A stretch of 64,000 bases of DNA from Desulfurobacterium atlanticum (GCF_900188395.1 NZ_FZOB01000004.1:62001-126000), one strand, 5' to 3'. Counted from the stretch's first letter, positions 16,318 to 26,155 are shown. Notes: a model not told the origin generated them from the letters alone. Translations and numbers: made by a program.

Positions 16318-16635
16318 TTAAAGCTCTTTCTTACCAGAACTAACAGTGTAAACGGTATCAACAGGTGCTATGAAAATCTTTCCATCTCCCGGCTTCCCTG
16401 TTCTTGCCTTTTCCATTATGATGTCACACACCTTCTCCACATCTTCATCCCTTACAACAATCATAATCAGAAGCTTTGGAAGTTCATCGTAAACCATACC
16501 TTCTGCCACAAGTCCTTTCTGCTTTCCCCTTCCATGAACAGGAATCTTTGTTGCTGCTGCAAAACCTGCCGCCTCAAGGGCAAACATTACGTCATTCTCT
16601 TTCTCCCTTCTGATAATAGCCTTCACCATCTTCAT
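16318..16635 (-). CDS. nifI1: PII-family nitrogenase regulator NifI1
   Basis: A 105-residue PII-like protein: MKMVKAIIRREKENDVMFAL, then PVHGRGKQKG before the T-loop, and TGKPGDGKIFIAPVDTVYTV at the end. The start at 16635 follows AGGAGGTAAAGAGG, rather than an in-frame codon 30 nt upstream inside nifX. NifI1 is the shorter partner of NifI2, consistent with the adjacent gene. Together they point to direct, reversible inhibition of nitrogenase instead of, or in addition to, DraT/DraG ADP-ribosylation (no draTG in the window). Confidence 0.88.
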   Translation of the reverse strand: MKMVKAIIRREKENDVMFALEAAGFAAATKIPVHGRGKQKGLVAEGMVYDELPKLLIMIVVRDEDVEKVCDIIMEKARTGKPGDGKIFIAPVDTVYTVSSGKKEL

Positions 16636-16661
16636 CCTCTTTACCTCCTCATCTTTATTTG

Positions 16662-17042
16662 TCAAAGTGTGTTAAGCTCTTCTTCCTCAAGAATTTTCTT
16701 TATCATCGGCGGGGGATTTGTCCTGAGATGTTCAATCAGTTCCTCAAGCATCTCCCCTATCTCCCTTTCATGCCTCATCCAGACGGTAAAAATACCTCTG
16801 TTTAAAAGCCTCGCTTTTGAGGTTCTTGGAATGTGAGAACAGAAAACCATCTTGCAATCTGAAATCGCATCTATCCTTACATCTATCTCGTCAGAATCAA
16901 GCACAACTTTCACCTGTTCAGGCTCCCTAACCTCAACAAATTTCACTCCTTTAAGGGTTATATCGTAAATCATGAAATACTTTGATTTATTAAAATTTCC
17001 ATCAACAAACTCCATCGTTTTGGTGCAAAGAGCTATCCTCAT
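16662..17042 (-). CDS. nifX: NifX-like FeMo-cofactor carrier
   Basis: A 126-residue NifX/NafY-domain protein (MRIALCTKTMEFVDGNFNKSK ... RIDAISDCKMVFCSHIPRTSKARLL ... PPPMIKKIL). NifX binds NifB-co and VK-cluster between NifB, NifEN and NifDK. It overlaps the nifN stop by 4 bp and stands 26 bp before nifI1. Its position right after nifN is the usual nifENX order. A second, diverged NifX-type gene lies between nifE and nifN. Confidence 0.8.
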   Translation of the reverse strand: MRIALCTKTMEFVDGNFNKSKYFMIYDITLKGVKFVEVREPEQVKVVLDSDEIDVRIDAISDCKMVFCSHIPRTSKARLLNRGIFTVWMRHEREIGEMLEELIEHLRTNPPPMIKKILEEEELNTL

Positions 17043-18370
17043 GGCCTCCCCCCTTTAACAACAAAAGGTTTTTCTATGTAGCGAGAAAGCATTTCGTTTG
17101 AAATTTCAAAAAGAAAATCGGTAATACCCCGATAACAAACTTTTCTTTTTTGCGAATACCCAACTCTGTCGTAAACAGGAAAATCAACCCTTATAAGAGG
17201 AATTCCTGACTTCTCCTCAACAAGATGAAGATGGCTGGAACCAAAAATTATGTGAGGATTTTCCTCCATACATAGATTTTCAAAATCTTCCATATCTCCA
17301 ACAACGACCTTATCAGCCGGCACTTCTGAAAGCTCATCTCCATACTCTGAAGAAACTGCAGCTACAACTTTACCTCCCACAGAGTGTAAGAAATCGGAAA
17401 TCTGATAAACAACTTCTGGAATACCTGCAACGCCGAACCTTTTACAGTTAAGATAAAAATGGGTATCTGCAAGAGCATCCTGCATAATCTCCCTGTCCCG
17501 TTTTATAGTTTCAGGAATAAATCCTTTTATGAGATAAAGAAGCTCTGCAAGTCTATCCACCTCTCTGAAATTTGAAAGGGAGGGAAAATGCTCAAAAGGA
17601 ATCCCACATTTTTCTTTTAAAAGTTTTGCTGAAGTGATTGTGGAAGTTCCAACAGCTATTGTAAGAAAAGCACTACCAGCCCTTTCAAGCTCTTTTAGAG
17701 AAACTCCACCGATAGTATAGGGATAGTAAATGCCCTGATACATCTTTCCTATCAAGGAATCTGCTAAATCCGGTATCACAATAACATCAAAACCAAAAGA
17801 TGAGATAAATCTCTTTATCTCATCAATATCTCCCGGTGTTAAGGAAGCACCACAAAGCAGTGTTATAAGATTTGGATCTTTCCTTTCAACGGGTTTAACA
17901 AAGTTATCTATTATGGCGTAAAGAGCTTTCTCAAATCCAAACTGAAGGCCTCCTTCAAAATCTGGAGTTGAAATGAAAAAAACAGGGAAAGATGCAAACT
18001 CTGGATTTTCAAGTTTAAACTCTTTTAATGAAGCTTCTACATCATCGCCGCGGCACTCAACCATTCCGGAAGTTAAAACAGCAATTATTTCAGGAACGGG
18101 ATTACTATTCAAAAGATTCTTGATAGAAGCTTTCACAGTATCTGTTCCAAACACAACTTCAGTTTCCTGAAGGGCTGTATTTGTTATGGGAACAGGCTCT
18201 TTAAAGTGCTCTATCAGTATGGTTTTAGGATACGCAGAGCACCCTTGCGCTCCGTGAACAACAACCATAACGCCTTTAAGTCCGTAACAGCAGATAGCAG
18301 CACCTATGGAAGGGCTCTTTTTAAGAGAATTGACACTAACAGGTTTATCACTAAAAACCACCTCTGCCAT
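17039..18370 (-). CDS. nifN: Nitrogenase FeMo-cofactor scaffold subunit NifN
   Basis: A 443-residue NifN-like protein. With NifE it forms the scaffold that matures NifB-co into FeMo-co. Recognisable segments are AAICCYGLKGVMVVVHGAQGC (region about 25-45, with the cluster-binding Cys) and the oxidoreductase/nitrogenase type-1 core. The start at 18370 is taken because ATG overlaps the TGA of the preceding gene by one base; the longer form from 18397 would lie within that gene. It is coupled to nifX downstream. Position after nifE and its smaller P-cluster-like Cys set distinguish it from NifK. Confidence 0.85.
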   Translation of the reverse strand: MAEVVFSDKPVSVNSLKKSPSIGAAICCYGLKGVMVVVHGAQGCSAYPKTILIEHFKEPVPITNTALQETEVVFGTDTVKASIKNLLNSNPVPEIIAVLTSGMVECRGDDVEASLKEFKLENPEFASFPVFFISTPDFEGGLQFGFEKALYAIIDNFVKPVERKDPNLITLLCGASLTPGDIDEIKRFISSFGFDVIVIPDLADSLIGKMYQGIYYPYTIGGVSLKELERAGSAFLTIAVGTSTITSAKLLKEKCGIPFEHFPSLSNFREVDRLAELLYLIKGFIPETIKRDREIMQDALADTHFYLNCKRFGVAGIPEVVYQISDFLHSVGGKVVAAVSSEYGDELSEVPADKVVVGDMEDFENLCMEENPHIIFGSSHLHLVEEKSGIPLIRVDFPVYDRVGYSQKRKVCYRGITDFLFEISNEMLSRYIEKPFVVKGGRP

Positions 18371-18756
18371 CACTTCTCTCCCCAGACAGATATACACTCA
18401 GAAGTTCCGCAATCGTGCGGTTCTGCCTCTTTCAGTTCTCCGTTCATAAACTTTTCAAGGGCTTCCCCTACTGTTTGAACTCCTTTAACCTCATAAGGAG
18501 TAATTCCAAGGGACTTCATATAGTTAAATCCTGCAGTGGCAACATGATCAACAAGAACAGCATTAACCCCCTCTTTTGCAAGATGTTCTATCCTTTCCCT
18601 TCCTTTTACTTTTTCAACTTCACAGGGAGAGTAAAATATGACTGTAACTTTTCTTTTCTCCTGTGTATCAAAAATCAGATAACACGGTGCAAGCCCAAAC
18701 TTATCAAAAAACTGCGACTTAAGGGTTTCCCATTTTGAAGGAACTGCCACCTTCAT
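18370..18756 (-). CDS. NifX/NafY/MTH1175-like cofactor-binding protein inserted between nifE and nifN
   Basis: A 128-residue protein with the dinitrogenase iron-molybdenum cofactor-binding fold (MKVAVPSKWETLKSQFFDKFG, then the V-x-A-V-L-V-DHVATAGFNYMKSLGI segment and a GVQTVGEALEKF helix). The C-terminus carries HDCGTSEC, a possible cluster ligand pair. It overlaps nifE by 4 bp and nifN by 1 bp, so it is firmly inside the nifEN unit. A cofactor-carrier role on NifEN is inferred from domain and location; I do not know a named gene in this position. Confidence 0.75.
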   Translation of the reverse strand: MKVAVPSKWETLKSQFFDKFGLAPCYLIFDTQEKRKVTVIFYSPCEVEKVKGRERIEHLAKEGVNAVLVDHVATAGFNYMKSLGITPYEVKGVQTVGEALEKFMNGELKEAEPHDCGTSECISVWGEK

Positions 18757-20066
18757 CTTTCACCTCCGTTTAAATAGAAAGGTTTCTCTTTTAGATACCT
18801 CCACACAGGAGACGTTATTGTTATCTCAAGCTGCCTTCCAAACTCTATAAGTCCATCATAACCGGCGTAAGCGTAAAACCGCTCCTGGTTTATATGGAGG
18901 TAGGGGATTTTTGATTTAAGTGAGGGGTACATATTTCTACCGCCTGCTATAAGAACATCCGCTCCAAACTCAAAGCACAATTCATGCAGTTTTCTCGCAC
19001 CTATCTGGCCAACAAGTCTTTCCTTTCCTATAAGCTTTTTTATCTTTTCCCTCTCTTCTGCAGTGCTTTTTCTCCCGCTGCTTAAAACAACCTCAATACC
19101 AAAATCCCTTAAAAGCTCTATTCCTGACCAGCTTTTGTGTCCCCCTGTATAAAGAACAGCTCTTTTTCCTTTTAAAACAGTCTTTAATCTTTCAAACTCC
19201 GGTTTTATCCTTTCGTTTTCCTCTTCAATAACTTTTTCAACCTTTTCCGATAATTTTTCACTTTTAAAAGCTTTTGCTATTTTTCTTAGTGAGTTTTCTA
19301 TAGGTGTTTTTCCGTAAAATGAAACCTGAACGAAGGGAATTCCGTATCTTTCTTCCATATATTCTGCAAGGTTAATCATCGCCTGAGAACAGAAAACAAC
19401 ATTCAATTTTGCCCTGTGAGCGGTTGCAATCTCATCCATTCTCCCATCACCTGTAATGGTTGAAAGCACCCTTATCCCGCACTTTTTAAACAGCGGAAGA
19501 ATATTAAAAAGGTCACCGGCTACGTTAAATTCTCCTATCAGGTTAATATCAAAGGGAGTTGTATAGTCTGGCTCCTTCTTTCCTATCACATAATCAAAAA
19601 GAACTTTTGCTGCAATTCTTGTGCCTAAATTTTTTGCACCTATAAAGCCTGGAGAATCAACGGGAATAACCGGTATTCCAAGTTCTTTTGATTTTCTATT
19701 ACATAAATCAAAAATGTTCTCCCCTGTCATTGCGGGAATACAGGTGTTATAAACAAAAATACCTTTCGGTTTATAGTTTTTAAAAATGTATTCAATCCCC
19801 CTTTCAAGCTTTTCAAGGCTACCAAAAACTATCTCTTCATTTGTAAGATCAGTTGAAAAAGCATTTATATAAAGGTCACTGCCTGAACTTTTTGATTTTC
19901 TTCCCTCAAAACCGTTTACCGCACACCCTATAGCTCCATGGAAAAGGTGAGCCGCATCTGTTATTGGAACAAGCGTTATCTTCGCTCCGTCAAAAGCACA
20001 CCCACCAGCGGCCTTTCCAGGAACAGGTTTTTTTGAAAGAACTTTCATTCCTACCTTTTCTCTCAT
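18753..20066 (-). CDS. nifE: Nitrogenase FeMo-cofactor scaffold subunit NifE
   Basis: A 437-residue NifE-like protein (MREKVGMKVLSKKPVPGKA; then GGCAFDGAKITLVPITDA, HGAIGCAVN and FVYNTCIPAMTGENI, which supply the conserved Cys residues). The GGCAFDG segment is diagnostic of NifE rather than NifD. The ATG at 20066 follows GGGGATAAAG and is preferred over a GTG four codons earlier without a ribosome site. A GC-rich hairpin separates it from nifK. It heads the tightly overlapping nifE-(nifX-like)-nifN-nifX block. Confidence 0.9.
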   Translation of the reverse strand: MREKVGMKVLSKKPVPGKAAGGCAFDGAKITLVPITDAAHLFHGAIGCAVNGFEGRKSKSSGSDLYINAFSTDLTNEEIVFGSLEKLERGIEYIFKNYKPKGIFVYNTCIPAMTGENIFDLCNRKSKELGIPVIPVDSPGFIGAKNLGTRIAAKVLFDYVIGKKEPDYTTPFDINLIGEFNVAGDLFNILPLFKKCGIRVLSTITGDGRMDEIATAHRAKLNVVFCSQAMINLAEYMEERYGIPFVQVSFYGKTPIENSLRKIAKAFKSEKLSEKVEKVIEEENERIKPEFERLKTVLKGKRAVLYTGGHKSWSGIELLRDFGIEVVLSSGRKSTAEEREKIKKLIGKERLVGQIGARKLHELCFEFGADVLIAGGRNMYPSLKSKIPYLHINQERFYAYAGYDGLIEFGRQLEITITSPVWRYLKEKPFYLNGGER

Positions 20067-20092
20067 CTTTATCCCCACTTAAGCATTAAAGA

Positions 20093-20120
20093 GATAAGGG
20101 GCAAAAGCCCCCGAATTATC
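20093..20120. other. Intergenic hairpin between nifK and nifE
   Basis: GGGGC (20098-20102) and GCCCC (20107-20111) pair across AAAA, with outer GATAA/TTATC complementarity. No U-run follows on the operon strand. It marks a likely point of transcript stabilisation or partial attenuation between structural and assembly genes. Confidence 0.45.
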
Positions 20121-21657
20121 TAAGTTTGTCAAAATTCACTTCAGGACAGATTCTGTCAAAATGGTCAAGAAGGGCATTGCCTATGAAAGTCACAAGATTG
20201 ATGACCCCCTCATACCCCATTATCGGATAGCGGTGAAGATTGAATCTGTCCATTATAGGAAGCCCTATTCTTACAAGGGGAAGGTCAAACTCCCGTGCAT
20301 AATACTTAAGATCACACGGCCCTATGAGAATATCCGGCTTCTCCTCATACATGAGAGAACGAAGTTGCCACAAATCCATTCCTGCATAAGCCTTACATCC
20401 TTTTCCAAATTCGGAGGAATCAAGAAGCGCCTGCATCTCTTTCTGCCACTTTTTGGTTCCGTTTGTGGAAACCACATAGTAAGGTTTAGCACCCATCTCA
20501 AGCAAGAACTTTGAAACACCGTAAACTATATCAGGGTCTCCAACCACAGCAGCTTTAACTCCGTGAAATCTCTGATAAGCATCTGTCATAGCATCAAGAG
20601 CTATTCCTCTCATCTCTTCTATTTCTGGCGGAATCTCCTTCCCTGTCATCTCAGAAACAGTCATAATAAACTTATCTGTAAACTCAACTCCTATAGGCAT
20701 CTCCATAGCCTGTAAAGGTTGCTTCCACTTGTTCTTTATAAGCTTTGCGGTTTTCTTAAGGGAAAATTTCCCGATAATCACTGAACCCTTATTGTTAACA
20801 GCGTTTTTTACCTCTTCAAGAGGAGTTCCACCAGGATACATCTCAAACTTACCGAGGGGATAATCAAACGTCCTTGACCAGTCCGGAACAAACGTATAAT
20901 CAACCCCCATTGTGTTAAGGAGCTTTTTAACTTCCTTTATATTGGCAGTGTAAGGGTCAAATCCTGGAATCACATTTATCTTTTCGGTTTTTTCCTCTTT
21001 CGGTTCGGCAAGCTGCTCAAGGATAGCCCTTACCATACTGTCGTAACCTTCAACATGGGAACCAACAAAAGATGGAGTGTTTGCATAAGTGATGGGAAAA
21101 TCTTCAGGAATGGAACCTTTCTGTTTTGCTCTGTTTATAAAAGCCTTAAGATCATCTCCGATAACCTCCGCCATACAGCTTGTAAAAACGGCTATATGCT
21201 TTGGTTTATAAAGAGTGTAAGCGTTCTGCAATCCCTCAACTATGTTTGAAAGCCCGCCAAATACCGCCGCATCCTCGGTCATAGAGGAAGCAGCTTCCAT
21301 AACAGGTTCTCTGAAATGCCTTGTAAACTCAAAACGGAAGTAGGAAGCGCACCCTTGCGAACCGTGACAGTAAGGAAGTGTTCCTTCTATACCAAGAGCA
21401 GCAAGAAGGGCACCAAGAGGCTGGCACGCCATTTCAGGGTCTATTTTTATCGCTTCCCTTGAAAGGTTTTTCTCCTTATACTCTTTACTTTTTGTGTATT
21501 CCCACACCTCTTCAAGTGAACTAAATCTTTCAGGCAGTTCCCACCACGGCTTATCTCCAAGCTCTTCCATAGTAGTGTTATACGACCACATATCGTATAT
21601 GGAAATCTCCTCAGGGACACTGTATGAATCAATACCATTTCTCTTTTTTTCAGCCAT
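20116..21657 (-). CDS. nifK: Nitrogenase MoFe protein beta chain
   Basis: A 513-residue NifK. P-cluster cysteines are seen in ACQPLGALLAALG, YCHGSQGCASYF and FTSCMAEVIGDD. It pairs with NifD to form the dinitrogenase tetramer. The ATG at 21657 is preceded by GGAGGTGTAGAG and lies 2 bp after the nifD stop; an upstream in-frame codon would overlap nifD. The long ~50-residue lead before the first cluster Cys fits NifK. Nothing suggests truncation. Confidence 0.96.
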   Translation of the reverse strand: MAEKKRNGIDSYSVPEEISIYDMWSYNTTMEELGDKPWWELPERFSSLEEVWEYTKSKEYKEKNLSREAIKIDPEMACQPLGALLAALGIEGTLPYCHGSQGCASYFRFEFTRHFREPVMEAASSMTEDAAVFGGLSNIVEGLQNAYTLYKPKHIAVFTSCMAEVIGDDLKAFINRAKQKGSIPEDFPITYANTPSFVGSHVEGYDSMVRAILEQLAEPKEEKTEKINVIPGFDPYTANIKEVKKLLNTMGVDYTFVPDWSRTFDYPLGKFEMYPGGTPLEEVKNAVNNKGSVIIGKFSLKKTAKLIKNKWKQPLQAMEMPIGVEFTDKFIMTVSEMTGKEIPPEIEEMRGIALDAMTDAYQRFHGVKAAVVGDPDIVYGVSKFLLEMGAKPYYVVSTNGTKKWQKEMQALLDSSEFGKGCKAYAGMDLWQLRSLMYEEKPDILIGPCDLKYYAREFDLPLVRIGLPIMDRFNLHRYPIMGYEGVINLVTFIGNALLDHFDRICPEVNFDKLR

Positions 21658-21659
21658 CT

Positions 21660-23132
21660 CTACACCTCCATCTCTTTCTTCCATGGTGCTTTCACATACT
21701 TCCAGGGAGCACCGTTAACAGCCATATCCATATCCCTCGCAAGCCTTAAAAATCCAAGAATTCCGTGGTAAGGTCCCGAGTAATCCCAAGAGTGCATCTG
21801 ACGGAACGGAATCCCCATCTTCTGGAACACATACTTTTCTTTTACACCAGAACCGATAAGGTCAGGTTTTAAAGCCTCAACAAATCTATCAAGCTCATAT
21901 TGGGTCACATCATCATAGATAAGAGCACCCTCTCCAAGTTTCGGATAGGTTTTCTCATAATCATCATCGTGAGCAAACTCATAACCTGTTCCGATAACAA
22001 CCATACCAAGGTCTTTTTCAAGAGCTTCGGCAACGTGCCTTGGACGAAGCCCTCCCACATAAAGCATCACTTTTTTTCCTTCAAGACGCGGTCTATACTC
22101 TGCTTTAACCTTTTCAACAAACGGAGTCCATTTTTCTATAAACTTTTCAACATTCTCCTTAATTTTGTCATCAAAGAAATTTGCTATATCTCTTAAACTC
22201 TCAAAAGTATCTGTCGCTCCTATAAAGTTTGATTCGTAATAGGGTATTCCGTACTTCTTCTCCATACTTTTTGCAAAATACTGGGTTGACCTTGCACAGT
22301 GAACAATAGTCAACTTGGCATACTTTGCCTTAGGCCAATCCCAAACATTTGGATCGGTAGGAAAACGGGCAACGACCCTGAGTCCTATAGCCTTAAATAT
22401 CTTTAAAACCTCCCAGCCATCACCACCGATGTTGTAATCACCTATATAGACAACATCGTAAGGACCCGGCTCCCAGTCAGGGTCTAAATCTTTTGGTTCA
22501 TATCTTTCAACTATCCAGTCCCTCCACATATCGTTTGCTATATGGTGACCGAGAGACTGAGATACTCCTCTGAATCCTTCACAGTTATAAGGAACTATCC
22601 ACTTCCCGGTCTCTTTCTCTTTTTTCCTTGCAACACTTCCTATATCATCACCGATAAGACCTACAGGACATTCTGAAAGAACACTTGCTCCCTGAGCAAG
22701 AGGAAACATCTCAAAAAGCTCATCAAGAGCTTTATCAAGTTTTTTATCCCCGCCGTAAACAACATCCCTCTCCTGATAGAATGTTGTGAAATGAAACGTT
22801 ACAAAGTTATTAAGTCCTCTTTTCCCTGTAGCGTAGTTCCTTCTGGTTGACCAGGAGTAGTGACCGCATCCAACAGGTCCGTGAGAAATAGGTATCATCC
22901 CTTTAATCTGACCTACAAGAACACCCTTACAACCTGCGTAAGTACATCCTCTTGAAGAGATAACACCTGGACGGCACTTTACATTTGATATAACTTTATT
23001 CTTACCTGACGGGTCGTTAACAGCTAAGTGCTTTGCTCTTTCTTTTCGTGCTTTTTCTGGATATGCACTTAAAGTATCTTCAATAAGCTTTGCGGCAAAG
23101 GTAGGGTCAAGAACCTGCCTCTTCTCCATCAT
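21660..23132 (-). CDS. nifD: Nitrogenase MoFe protein alpha chain
   Basis: A 490-residue NifD. P-cluster cysteines are in RGCTYAG, PVGCGHYSW and LSECPVGLIGDD. FeMo-co environment residues match Mo-nitrogenase: KGV (position of Av Val70), RRNY (Arg96), SQSLGHHIAND (Gln191/His195), VHCARS (cofactor-binding Cys275) and QMHSWDYSGPYHG (His442). GGLRPRH is also kept. This argues for a functional Mo enzyme rather than V/Fe-only or a NifD-like protein. Two consecutive ATGs (23132, 23129) follow AGGAGG; the second has the better spacing. A hairpin lies between it and nifH. Confidence 0.97.
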   Translation of the reverse strand: MMEKRQVLDPTFAAKLIEDTLSAYPEKARKERAKHLAVNDPSGKNKVISNVKCRPGVISSRGCTYAGCKGVLVGQIKGMIPISHGPVGCGHYSWSTRRNYATGKRGLNNFVTFHFTTFYQERDVVYGGDKKLDKALDELFEMFPLAQGASVLSECPVGLIGDDIGSVARKKEKETGKWIVPYNCEGFRGVSQSLGHHIANDMWRDWIVERYEPKDLDPDWEPGPYDVVYIGDYNIGGDGWEVLKIFKAIGLRVVARFPTDPNVWDWPKAKYAKLTIVHCARSTQYFAKSMEKKYGIPYYESNFIGATDTFESLRDIANFFDDKIKENVEKFIEKWTPFVEKVKAEYRPRLEGKKVMLYVGGLRPRHVAEALEKDLGMVVIGTGYEFAHDDDYEKTYPKLGEGALIYDDVTQYELDRFVEALKPDLIGSGVKEKYVFQKMGIPFRQMHSWDYSGPYHGILGFLRLARDMDMAVNGAPWKYVKAPWKKEMEV

Positions 23133-23154
23133 TTACCTCCTCATCTTTATCAAG

Positions 23155-23178
23155 GGGGGTAGCCCAAGGGCTACTCCC
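23155..23178. other. Intergenic hairpin between nifH and nifD
   Basis: A ten-pair stem (GGGGGTAGCC with GGCTACTCCC, one G-T pair) around a CAAG loop lies directly after the nifH stop. No U-run follows on the minus strand. Stem-loops here commonly raise nifH mRNA over nifDK by stabilising the 5' segment. Confidence 0.55.
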
Positions 23179-23181
23179 TGC

Positions 23182-24087
<906 letters not shown>

Positions 24088-24115
24088 TCAAATTTGTTTT
24101 CCTGTTTTTCTAAGT

Positions 24116-24131
24116 AGCAAACAGGATGCCA
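24116..24131 (-). promoter_or_regulatory. Sigma-54 promoter of the nifH operon
   Basis: Read on the minus strand the site is TGGCAT-CCTGT-TTGCT, matching the -24/-12 consensus TGGCAC-N5-TTGCW with the essential GG and GC exactly placed. The predicted transcript would start about 12 bases further on, near 24105, ~30 bases before the nifH ATG. The remaining ~350-bp gap to modC holds the NifA-type boxes described separately. Confidence 0.85.
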
Positions 24132-24170
24132 AATCTGGAAGGATTGAAAATCAAAGGAAATTAAAAGTTT

Positions 24171-24239
24171 TGTCTAACAAAAGACAAAATTTTGTAACAT
24201 TTCTTACAATTTGAAAGAAACTCTGTAATATCCGCAACA
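24171..24239. promoter_or_regulatory. Three TGT-N10-ACA boxes (candidate NifA upstream activator sites) of nifH
   Basis: The boxes are 24171-24186, 24193-24208 and 24224-24239, each an exact TGT-N10-ACA. The first sits in an 8-bp dyad (TTTTGTCT/AGACAAAA) and the second in a 6-bp dyad (TTGTAA/TTACAA). Centres are 22 and 31 bp apart, close to whole helical turns. They lie roughly 65-135 bases upstream of the predicted start, as expected for NifA sites. Confidence 0.75.
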
Positions 24240-24425
24240 GAAGACAAAGTTGACTTCACAATAAATTGAAAGTTCCCCATAGTTTAGAAAATCAGAACAA
24301 GCAGAGTCCAGATAATTTCAAGTTTTTGGAAACAGTATCTAACTGTTAAAAAACTTTTATATCAGCAGGTTTTTTAAAGGTTTTCCAAAATGAGAAATTG
24401 ACTTTAAAAACATTTCAGGAAATTT

Positions 24426-25484
24426 TTATGCAAAACCGTTATTCCCTTGCGTGAAAAAAATTATCTCCTTAGTAATTACGCCAAACCTATACTTCCCTCC
24501 CACCTTGAAAGCATTTCTCTCAAATGCCCTTCTTGAAAATGTAGCATTAAAAATAACCCCTCCAGGCGTTTCAATAAGACAATCAACACTTACCCCCTTA
24601 ACAATCACTCTTTTTATAAAAGCCTCAAAAGTATTCCCTTCACACATTCTTCCAGGACAAAAAGCATAAGACGGTATGGCAATCTCAATCTCCTCGGTAA
24701 ATATCGGTTTATCAAGACCAATTCTTATATCTTTTAACTCCAAAACTGCCTTGCCATCGGAACTTTTAATAATCTTTGCCTTAAAAATATTCTTGATTCC
24801 CAAAATAGAGGCTACTTCCTTAGAAATCGGCAATTTCAGAACACTATGAACTGGTCCTTTTTGTAAAACTTTCCCATTTTGATAAACAATTATACGGTCG
24901 GAAAGTGCTAAAACCTCATCAATATCATGGGAAACAAGAACAATGGGAATTGAAAAAATCTCTTTTACCTTTAAAATCTCCTCATAGAGAGCCTCTTTAA
25001 GATTTCTATCAAGGGCTGAAAAAGGCTCATCAAGAAGCAGAATTTCAGGTTCATAAACAAGCGCCCGCGCAAGAGCAACTCTCTGTTTCTGACCACCTGA
25101 AAGAGTATCCGGTTTCCTATCTTCAAGACCATCAAGGTGAAAAAGCTTTATAAGTTTCTCAACTTTTCTCCTGTCCCTGTTACGCAGCGGAAAAGCTACA
25201 TTCTCATAAACAGTAAGATGGGGAAAGAGTGCATAATTCTGGAACAGATAACCTACCTTTCTTTTCTGGGGAGAGAGATTAATCCCTGTTTCAGAATCAA
25301 AAAACACTTTATCGTTTACGACAATCTGCCCTTCATCCGGAGTTAAAAGACCTGCAATAATGCTTAAAGTCAAACTTTTTCCAGAACCGGAAGGAGCAAA
25401 AATCGCTGTTATACCATCAGAAAGCTCAAAAGAAACATCTAGTGAAAAATCTTCCAGCTCCTTTTTAACGGATATAAAATTCAC
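24426..25484 (-). CDS. modC: Molybdate ABC transporter ATP-binding protein
   Basis: A 352-residue ABC ATPase that powers molybdate import with ModB. Walker A FAPSGSGKSLT, signature LSGGQKQRVALARAL and Walker B ILLLDEPFSALDR are intact (residues ~30-160). The C-terminal ~120 residues form a TOBE/Mop-like regulatory domain that can bind oxyanion. Its start overlaps modB by 4 bp. It is the last gene of the nifB-modABC unit, so molybdenum uptake rises with nitrogen fixation. Confidence 0.93.
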   Translation of the reverse strand: MNFISVKKELEDFSLDVSFELSDGITAIFAPSGSGKSLTLSIIAGLLTPDEGQIVVNDKVFFDSETGINLSPQKRKVGYLFQNYALFPHLTVYENVAFPLRNRDRRKVEKLIKLFHLDGLEDRKPDTLSGGQKQRVALARALVYEPEILLLDEPFSALDRNLKEALYEEILKVKEIFSIPIVLVSHDIDEVLALSDRIIVYQNGKVLQKGPVHSVLKLPISKEVASILGIKNIFKAKIIKSSDGKAVLELKDIRIGLDKPIFTEEIEIAIPSYAFCPGRMCEGNTFEAFIKRVIVKGVSVDCLIETPGGVIFNATFSRRAFERNAFKVGGKYRFGVITKEIIFFTQGNNGFA

Positions 25485-26155
25485 TTCCCCTTCTCCGAAA
25501 TTCTGTTAACAAGGAAAATGACTGAAATTGAAATTACAGCTGTCACAACTGTTAAAAAATTGGCCTTTCTAAACTCAGCAGAAGAGACCGCCGTATATAT
25601 CTCAAGAGGAATAGTATTTGTTTTAAAGGGAATATTACCTGCTATCATAAGAGTTGCACCAAACTCTCCCATAGCCCTTGCAAAAGCAAGAATTAAACCT
25701 GAAAAAATTCCTCTTTTTGAAAGAGGAAGAACAACCTTAAAAAACGTTTCAATTCGCCCCTTGCCAAAAATGTAGGAAGCTTTTATAAAAGTTCTATCAA
25801 CAGCGTCAAAAGCTGCCTTCGCACTTTTAAAAAAAAGGGGGAAGGAGGCAACAAAAGAAGCAAGAACTGCACCTTTCCAGTTAAAAATAAATGAAAGATT
25901 AAAAACTTTCTCTAAAACACTACCTAAAAAAGCGTTTCTTCCGAAAATAAGAAGCAGAATATATCCTGTAACTGTAGGAGGAAAAACAACCGGAAGCATC
26001 ACAACAGAGTCTAAAAATGTTTTACCTGCAAAATTTTTTAAGGAAAATAGATACGCCAGCGGTAAACCTAAAATAAAAACAAAAATTGTTGAAACGAAAG
26101 CCACCTGAAGAGAAAGCTTTATGGAAAAAAGGGCTTCTTGATCAAGAACCATCAC
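25481..26155 (-). CDS. modB: Molybdate ABC transporter permease
   Basis: A 224-residue inner-membrane permease with about five to six helices. The ABC-permease EAA loop is seen as GKGRIETFFKVVLPLSKRG (about 130-148), followed by ARAMGEFGATLMIAGN, the ModB/CysT-type sequence. It overlaps modA and modC by 4 bp each. ModB exchanges molybdate released by the periplasmic ModA. Confidence 0.94.
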   Translation of the reverse strand: MMVLDQEALFSIKLSLQVAFVSTIFVFILGLPLAYLFSLKNFAGKTFLDSVVMLPVVFPPTVTGYILLLIFGRNAFLGSVLEKVFNLSFIFNWKGAVLASFVASFPLFFKSAKAAFDAVDRTFIKASYIFGKGRIETFFKVVLPLSKRGIFSGLILAFARAMGEFGATLMIAGNIPFKTNTIPLEIYTAVSSAEFRKANFLTVVTAVISISVIFLVNRISEKGK

